From positions 310,001-374,000 of the forward strand of contig JAAKBF010000042.1 of assembly GCA_012656075.1 (NCBI GenBank): 64,000 nucleotides of DNA, written 5' to 3'. Origin of the DNA: Phytophthora hibernalis (lineage: Eukaryota > Oomycota > Peronosporomycetes > Peronosporales > Peronosporaceae). This document shows, piece after piece, positions 63,976 to 64,000 of the stretch. Every line of letters starts with the position of its first letter. Position 1 is the stretch's first letter. The position numbers and the translations under genes are program-made. The notes below the pieces were generated by a model, which was given only the letters and a program-made list of their open reading frames with translations, did no database searches and was not told the origin of the DNA.

Positions 63976-64000
63976 CGCCCACCGTGGGGCTCGAACCCAC
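63976..64000 (-). tRNA. tRNA-Lys, 3' end only (cut by window edge)
   Basis: The last 25 nt of the gene are visible: half of the T arm with the normal TTCGAGC loop and the 3' acceptor strand. Confidence 0.75.

Larger units (their letters stand above)
62682..64000. repeat. Tandem array, 551-bp unit, carrying tRNA-Lys
   Basis: Units begin at the CGCGTCCGCTGAATACGGG word (about 62682, 63225 and 63776). The first spacing is 543 bp and the second 551 bp. The first unit has an internal 6-bp loss in its tRNA. Each unit contains TGACATCTCGTATCCGTCCG, a tRNA-Lys gene on the minus strand and TTAGTTTGTGGGCCTCG-type flank. The array continues past the window end. Frames of 76-100 residues repeated in each unit are by-products of the repeat. 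Confidence 0.93.

Overview
The window looks like a chromosome segment of an oomycete, most likely Phytophthora or a close relative. The evidence is short GT-AG introns of about 55-80 nt, a WLGC-type leucine-rich membrane protein, tandem secreted S33 proteases, an RxLR-dEER effector gene, a transmembrane TKL kinase and oomycete-style Ty3/gypsy, Ty1/copia, hAT, piggyBac and mariner-like elements. No prokaryotic feature was seen.

Layout. Positions 1-14.2 kb are gene-dense and conserved: the start of an RRM protein, a BED-like basic-repeat protein, splicing factor BCAS2/SPF27, a coiled-coil protein, an unusual HTH plus uracil-phosphoribosyltransferase-like fusion, MCM2, KIF-binding protein and a COPI-associated/TVP15-like membrane protein. 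Positions 14.7-19.7 kb hold two tandem secreted S33 proteases (the second clearly dead) and a glutathione peroxidase. Positions 19.9-26.0 kb form a large inverted duplication: a convergent LRR/ankyrin gene pair is present twice, flanking a 2-oxoglutarate oxygenase gene. A WLGC gene follows (26.5-29.0 kb).

Positions 29.5-36 kb are a decayed Ty3/gypsy element with an internal inversion and a mariner-like insertion. Three or four host genes sit between 38 and 45.6 kb: a TKL kinase, a bromodomain-like protein and an RxLR effector. From 45.8 kb to the end the window is almost all mobile DNA: a piggyBac element with about 600-bp inverted arms, a hAT gene split by a small copia-type LTR element and by gypsy sequence, a copia element whose gag-protease segment is repeated three times, a second copia element sharing an LTR, and a tandem 551-bp array carrying tRNA-Lys(CTT).

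A data-quality point governs the reading of many genes. In at least ten places a conserved frame is broken exactly at a homopolymer of four where five bases are needed. One missing base per site restores whole-codon totals for several genes (for example 213 codons for BCAS2, 612 for KIFBP, 717 for WLGC). These genes may therefore be intact in the organism, with undercalled homopolymers here. They are marked as frameshifted rather than called dead, unless there is a nonsense codon or large deletion.
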